NCBI RefSeq assembly: GCF_001949145.1
Contig: NW_019091397.1
Location: 1,175,616 to 1,239,615, forward strand
Source: Acanthaster planci
Lineage: Eukaryota; Echinodermata; Asteroidea; Valvatida; Acanthasteridae
Reading direction: 5' to 3'
DNA: 64,000 bases
This document shows positions 60,801 through 64,000 of this stretch, piece after piece. A model generated the notes under the pieces. It was not told the origin of the DNA. It searched no databases and saw nothing but the letters and a program-made list of their open reading frames with translations. Within the stretch, counting starts at the first letter, position 1. The number at the start of each line of letters is the position of its first letter. The position numbers were made by a program, and so were the translations under genes.

Positions 60801-62188
60801 GATGTTCAAGAAGTCGGCAGACCTTTTGAAAATAACCTGGTGTTTTTCCTTCTTTTACCTCAGGTAGCTTTCCGGGTTGCAGATAGGTTAAAAGACATAA
60901 CTAGGTAAGTATTTCAAAGGTTGGAATTTCACATTAAAATCCACATTGCACAAACTTAACAAAGGACTTGACCTGCACCAAGATGCATTCACTTAAAACT
61001 TTTGTGAAGATAAAAATCAAGTGATGCACTTAAGCAATCTGTTGTTTATTGTCATAAATGACAAATGGAAAACTGTAATTTGGTAGTAAAACAAATCATT
61101 GGTTCTTATCGATTGATTTGGTCAAATGCAACTGCATCAAATTAAATTCTCAAAGTCTTGGTCCACAGAGGGTTTGAAGCCAATGTGGGAAAAGCTCATC
61201 TACAGTGTGCATGTAAATTGCAAGTACTTTTTTTTTTAAAAAGATGCATATTTGTATGTACATGTATATTGATTTGTTTTCCTAGGAGGTTTGATGTTGC
61301 TCTGGACCTTGGATGTGGAAGGGGTCATATAGAAAAACATATTTCCAAGGCAAGTGCACCGTTACATTCTGTTACAACACCCCCTCACTGTTTGAATTGT
61401 TCAGTTTACCGCAGTTTTGATTTTCCAATAGAAGAAGAATAGAAGTACTCACAATTTGATGATGAGTATTACTGTATTTAACGCATTAGGGAAATTTGTG
61501 TGCGTGTGAGTTTGTTTCTGCATTCAATTGGGGACCCTNAAAAGAGAAACAATAGGGGGTCCCCAGTTGCAGGCAAATACACAATTGCCTGTGTGTGTGT
61601 GGGCATTCACCACGTTAAGGGGACAAGTTCTTTTGTTAGGGAAATTTGAACCGAGTTGTGGGGACATTTCTGAGTCCCCACAACGTTTTCGGTCCCCACA
61701 AAATAGGCAAAATGTCGAATGTATGTCCCCACAGCTACAGTGCGGGAGTGTATGATCCCCCATACTGTGGTGTTAGCAATCTGCCTGGAGTTGATATGTA
61801 TCCTCACCAGCAAAGAAGAGACAGGTTAGTGGGAAATTTGTCCACGGGGCTCATGCACATCGCAAGCGCTCACACGAGCATCATGTATTCACATAGAAAT
61901 TGCTCGCACGTGTTTGTGGTGTCCCGCTTAAAACACTTACATGTACGAGTACAAACCTGTGTTCACCTCACACCAAAGGACCGTTGTTTGCTGTACACGT
62001 ACATGCACAAACAGTTCCTTTGTTGCTCCCGCTTGGAGTAGTTTGCACAGGACATCTGCACTGACCACAGATATGGAAAATTTCTTTTCAATGTTCACTC
62101 TATTTTCTCTTGAATCAATTTTGTGGTATTTCCTTTGCAGAAAGTTGTCCAAAAGCTTTATATGACGGACCTGTCCAGGAATATGCTG
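57543..62188 (+). CDS. NDUFAF5: NDUFAF5, arginine hydroxylase / methyltransferase-fold complex I assembly factor, 5' part (4 exons), truncated by window edge
   Basis: NDUFAF5 acts in the mitochondrial matrix early in complex I assembly. It hydroxylates an arginine of NDUFS7 and has a class I SAM-methyltransferase fold. Exons: 57543-57830 (copy B), 60864-60904, 61286-61349 and 62141-62188. Spliced, they give an N-terminal presequence, NVFDRRAKRMQKDR, YDYLKDE|VAFRVADRLKDITR, then the SAM motif I VALDLGCGRG, HIEKHISK and KVVQKLYMTDLSRNML. This tracks the human protein up to its acidic loop (...QADIAENAL). Later exons are beyond 64000. The order and phases (0, 2, 0, 0) are consistent. The intron after exon 3 uses a GC donor (AAG|GCAAGT). 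The first intron carries two tandem-repeat arrays. Confidence 0.88.
58565..59220 (+). repeat. Degenerate tandem repeat, TTGAACCTTCAGACTA-type, about 16-20 bp unit
   Basis: Dozens of drifting copies of (C)TATTGAACCTTCAGA, with variants such as ACTACGGAACCTTC, fill this part of NDUFAF5 intron 1. The array's beginning is also present in the allelic copy (about 57440-57512), and the contig breaks there. Confidence 0.8.
59770..60324 (+). repeat. 111-bp tandem repeat, five copies, open in one frame
   Basis: GATCTGTCGTTGGTTTAC starts at 59790, 59901, 60012, 60123 and 60234, exactly 111 bases apart. A plus-strand frame (59742-60362, stop at the end) runs through all five, repeating DLSLVY-HQNSPDGHDGWCEP every 37 residues. 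Each unit also holds GATC-rich palindromes (ATCACTGATCGAGATCA). The frame has no recognisable domain or splice context. The regular spacing keeps it open, so coding is not established. Confidence 0.85.
60864..60904 (+). CDS. NDUFAF5: NDUFAF5 exon 2
   Basis: VAFRVADRLKDIT plus two bases, flanked by TTTTACCTCAG and GTAAGT. It matches VGSRIADRVYDIPR of the human protein. Confidence 0.87.
61286..61349 (+). CDS. NDUFAF5: NDUFAF5 exon 3 (SAM motif I) with GC donor
   Basis: RFDVALDLGCGRGHIEKHISK, acceptor TTTTCCTAG. The downstream intron starts GCAAGT after AAG; this is the usual context of GC-AG introns. The alternative GT four bases on would break the reading frame that matches the family. Confidence 0.9.
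61539..61539. other. Single-n contig join in NDUFAF5 intron 3
   Basis: One n between GGGGACCCT and AAAAGAGAAAC. It is flanked by GGGGACCC...GGGTCCCC inverted words, so a hairpin may have broken the assembly. Confidence 0.85.
61655..61684. repeat. Perfect 11-bp stem hairpin with GTCCCCACA words
   Basis: GTTGTGGGGAC and GTCCCCACAAC flank an 8-base loop. Additional GTCCCCACA copies occur at about 61695 and 61727, within an otherwise non-coding intron. Confidence 0.75.
62141..62188 (+). CDS. NDUFAF5: NDUFAF5 exon 4
   Basis: KVVQKLYMTDLSRNML, acceptor TTTCCTTTGCAG, donor GTAAGT. It corresponds to the strand after motif I that positions the SAM ribose (human ...GKFFQADIAENAL). Confidence 0.8.
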
Positions 62189-63875
62189 GTAAGTCAGTCA
62201 CCAATACGGGTATCTCAGTTAGGTTAATTGTGTGGAGAATTTTCGCAGTAATGGACAGCACCTGCGTAAAGAAAGATACTGTCTGTCAAAAGAGTAAGGT
62301 GGTAAACTGACATACACATATGACAGTAAGTCAAAGGTAGTTTCATGCTGGGCATAGGACTTTCCCATAGTTTACAACAACGATCTCATTTTTGGGGGAT
62401 ATTGCATGACCAACGACACTGTGCATGGTTGCATTTATAAACTGGAAACAGAAGTGACTGTTGTGGGGGGGCCAGATATCTGTAGCAGTCCGCCTCCTTA
62501 ATTGGCTGGGCGAATGTTTAATACCCACCAAAAATGTGATCTTCTCTGTACAAACCTACTTGTATGGGCATGTCCAATGACCAATAACAACTTAACTTTA
62601 CTGTCATCATATATATACGTACTGTACATCACGAGTGTCCATAGACCAATCCCATGACAGGAAATAGTCCTGGCCATTACTGCAGTAGTGTTATGTTCAT
62701 ACTCAGGTTTTGTTTCATTGACTTGTTTAAATTGGACTGTTCTCCCAAAGGGCCCTGGGAGAGAAGTTAAAAAATGTTCAGTTTTCGAATTGGGAGGACA
62801 TACGTTTTGTCTAGCTTTGGAAGGCTAGTGACGCCGATCCATTTTGGCGGCAGTTTACCGCCTGGCCTGCAGCACACCACTTGTGGCAACCACACCCAGG
62901 GGTCAGTTTCAGCCTCGATGAACGGGGACAATAACAACGGGGCAAATACAATTCATACAGGACCACACTTATTTATTCACATCAACATGCGCCTCACAAA
63001 GACACTTCACCAATATACAGTATCAGTGTAGCAACGTTAAGAAATTACAATGAGTGTGAATTACTGATTCTTTGATTCAAAATCGACAGTCATAAAAATT
63101 GACTAATTTTCAGTACAACAATGTGATTAGCGATCAGTAGGGTGATTTACGTCTTGATTATTTACATTGATATGCCACACTTATACTTGAAACAGTACTT
63201 CTTTCCCGCGCTTACGCTCAAATAGGTCACGGTCAGGAATATAAAAATTACTGGTCTGCTCCGGTCGACCACCAGGCGGGAAAAGAGGGCGAGTCACACC
63301 TGCTGCACCTTTTTATAGGGGCTGCTAGGCTTAGCTGGTAAACTGAAACAATGATACAAACAGACATAGCTAACAGCCGGGAACCAACTATGGCACACTT
63401 AAAATCCCCAAAAACTGGTATTGATGCTGCACTGCGTTACAATTATATTGGTAGGCAATCCATCTAGTGCATGTATTGAGACCATTGATATGTTATTGCG
63501 CCCTCTCTTGTCTGGAAAAATTACTGGCTGCACATGCAGTTGCTTGTTCAGCTGAGCAGCAGTTTGAGGTCTAGTGCATGGACACACATGTATCAGTACA
63601 TGTGCGTGTACTAATACGTACCTTGTGCATTTTACAAGCTCGTATTACTTAAACTGCCACAGGCAATTACTTTACATGTACTGTACTGTAAGCCATTCCA
63701 GCAGCTAGGCTCCCAATTTGCACCCAATTTCAGTGTGTTTAACTTTAACTGTCCATGCTTTTGAGTCTTGCGCATCAGTGTTCGTGTCAGCTTGCCTCAT
63801 AACTACATGTACAGGTAATATCTACTTGTACATGTGCATGGCCTGCTATGCCTGTGCAAACCATTGTACCTGTAA
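62189..63875. other. NDUFAF5 intron 4; no further exon seen
   Basis: I searched for the next family segment (an acidic ADEEFLPF-type strand) and did not find it. A minus-strand TATAAAAA at 63317-63310 and AATAAA at 62977-62972, with CpG-rich sequence between, could mark an LTR or an unrelated promoter. That is weak. Confidence 0.45.
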
Positions 63876-63879
63876 TTAA

Positions 63880-64000
63880 CCCCTTGACGACGGGAATTTC
63901 TTCCCGAAAACCGACTCCAAGAATTCCAGCCTTGCTTGGCCACCAAGGCAACCTGCCAAACTGCAAATTCTTGGTTTGTGGCCCTGCGTGCTCTGCATGC
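63880..64000 (+). mobile_element. Possible piggyBac-like element, left end, cut by window edge
   Basis: TTAA at 63876-63879 is followed by CCCCTTGACGACGGG. This is a CC-starting terminus after TTAA as in the 45.4-kb MITE, then internal palindromes (GGGAATTTCTTCCC; TTGGCCACCAAGG). The other end is outside the window, so the call is provisional. Confidence 0.45.

Noticed and set aside
61646-62041. 131-codon plus-strand frame with a donor-like CAG|GTTAGT near 61826
   Set aside because: It lies in NDUFAF5 intron 3, overlaps GTCCCCACA hairpins and a contig join, and shows no recognisable domain. Skipping it keeps the NDUFAF5 frame.

Overview
This is a eukaryotic genomic window. The genes are split by many GT-AG introns, one intron exceeds 22 kb, intergenic DNA is AT-rich, and non-coding repeats are abundant. 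The recognisable proteins are animal ones: an EHD ATPase, a PPP1R14-type phosphatase inhibitor, proteasome subunit PSMC1/Rpt2 and complex I assembly factor NDUFAF5. Palindromic TACATGTA runs, many short foldback elements and unmerged haplotypes suggest a highly polymorphic marine invertebrate, perhaps an echinoderm or another invertebrate deuterostome. Species cannot be fixed from the sequence alone. There are three long N gaps (12279-12450, 30914-31258, 47102-47851) and single-n joins at 56369, 57513 and 61539.

Layout. (1) 1-394 holds a tRNA-derived SINE next to the first coding exon of an EHD gene (minus, 395-1309); the rest of EHD lies off the left edge. (2) 1310-10942 is mostly intergenic, with no exon I can defend. 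(3) 10943-34868 is a complete three-exon PPP1R14 gene (minus, 134 aa). Its 22.7-kb intron 1 is packed with TACATGTA palindromes, a mariner-type MITE, a G-rich minisatellite, a LINE 3' end and a long inverted-repeat element. (4) 37935-53680 is a complete PSMC1 gene (minus, 12 coding exons, 441 aa, ending in Leu-Tyr-Leu). Its start codon sits alone at the end of exon 1. The introns host a TTAA-flanked piggyBac-like MITE, other foldbacks, and a 1.65-kb element whose inverted ends are made of about 15-bp tandem repeats. (5) 53681-56398 separates PSMC1 from NDUFAF5, which is transcribed the other way and carries two nested hairpin elements. (6) From 56399 rightwards is the 5' part of NDUFAF5 (plus). 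Its first recognisable exon appears twice in tandem, almost certainly two alleles placed side by side by the assembler. Downstream lie an exact-period 111-bp five-copy repeat, three further exons with one GC-AG intron, and the window edge.

The four genes are unrelated housekeeping or signalling genes and do not form a pathway. I see no CRISPR, operon or obvious new enzyme system. The most unusual content is structural: inverted and tandem repeat elements, the extreme local TACATGTA enrichment, a G-quadruplex-capable tract in a predicted 3'UTR, and the exon duplication.
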